From positions 1 through 5,050 of the forward strand of contig JABMMY010000359.1 of the NCBI GenBank assembly GCA_013205415.1: DNA of 5,050 nucleotides, in the 5' to 3' direction. A model generated the notes under the pieces. It was not told the origin of the DNA. It saw only the letters and a list, made by a program, of their open reading frames with translations, and did no database searches. The DNA is from Deltaproteobacteria bacterium (lineage in GTDB: Bacteria; Bdellovibrionota; FAC87; UBA2466). Below are positions 4,892-5,050 of this stretch, one piece after another; the first letter of the stretch is position 1; each line of letters opens with the position of its first letter. The position numbers were made by a program, and so were the translations under genes.

Positions 4892-5004
4892 ATGATGGTT
4901 GGTGAACACAAGGAGGATGTTAACGTGTGAATCATATTCTACGAAGCTTCGTTGCGCATATATTTTCATTTTTCAAAGTCCGGCAACAGAGAAAACACAT
5001 TTGA
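4892..5004 (+). other. AAGGAGG motif with overlapping tiny ORFs; otherwise gene-free right end
   Basis: Right of the cytochrome frame (4637-5050) I see no convincing gene. An AAGGAGG ribosome-binding-like motif (4910-4916) lies among tiny plus-strand frames. One is a 12-codon frame from ATG 4892 ending TGA 4930. The next starts at GTG 4927, overlaps that stop as GTGA, sits 10 bases after the motif, and encodes 25 residues (MNHILRSFVAHIFSFF and so on) to TGA 5004. Another frame from ATG 4917 stays open to the window end. None resembles a known protein. Confidence 0.2.
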
Positions 5005-5029
5005 TACAGTCACCCTATCATTTTAACAT
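5001..5029 (+). promoter_or_regulatory. Promoter candidate toward the right edge
   Basis: TTGATA (5001-5006) and TAACAT (5024-5029) are separated by 17 bases, with five of six and four of six matches to sigma-70 consensus. An ATG at 5044 begins a frame that leaves the window after two codons, so a gene may start here, but this cannot be judged from seven bases. Confidence 0.3.
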
Positions 5030-5050
5030 TGGTTTTAAACAGGATGGCTG

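Noticed and set aside
1..5050. CRISPR array, riboswitch or replication origin
   Set aside because: No regularly spaced repeats, no recognisable aptamer and no iteron or DnaA-box cluster were seen.

Overview
The window looks like an accessory, partly decayed stretch of a Gram-negative bacterial chromosome. A lipoprotein signal, a second exported enzyme and a c-type cytochrome remnant point to a two-membrane cell. Base composition is medium to AT-rich. A Bdellovibrionota-like or other delta-proteobacterial host is a guess from the overall protein flavour; nothing in the sequence proves it.

Left edge (1-260): the last ~29 bases are the 3' end of a tmRNA or tRNA with an encoded CCA, followed by a strong bidirectional terminator. 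A second 13-base copy of the RNA's 3' end lies 76 bases further on, which suggests an integration site. Region 260-1514 is a graveyard of accessory genes. It holds an AbiEii-type toxin cut off at its N-terminus (minus strand), a small piece of an IS3-like transposase C-terminus (plus strand), and the C-terminal third of a RhuM-family gene with two in-frame TAG codons (plus strand).

Region 1511-2023 is an intact gene on the plus strand: a thermonuclease (SNase-fold) lipoprotein with its catalytic residues. It overlaps the dead rhuM frame by four bases (ATGA). Facing it on the minus strand is a compact pair. The first is a recombinase-domain DNA-binding protein with no serine-recombinase catalytic domain and no normal start codon in frame. 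The second is a 55-residue hydrophobic small protein whose excellent ribosome binding site lies inside the end of the recombinase frame.

Region 2762-4066 (minus) is an intact exported HD-domain phosphohydrolase-like protein with a full set of metal-ligand residues, its own Shine-Dalgarno and a TATAAT promoter. Upstream of it lies a possible 46-codon ORF, then a cytochrome c domain (CASCH and an axial Met) with no start and no signal peptide, apparently broken at an A8 tract. The right end (4637-5050) is AT-rich and largely non-coding. Its main feature is a 24-bp-stem inverted repeat; it also has a weak promoter candidate and some tiny ORFs.

There is no obvious multi-gene pathway. The best candidate for something undescribed is the catalytic-domain-less recombinase plus 55-aa peptide pair. 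The most credible functional genes are the SNase lipoprotein and the exported HD protein.
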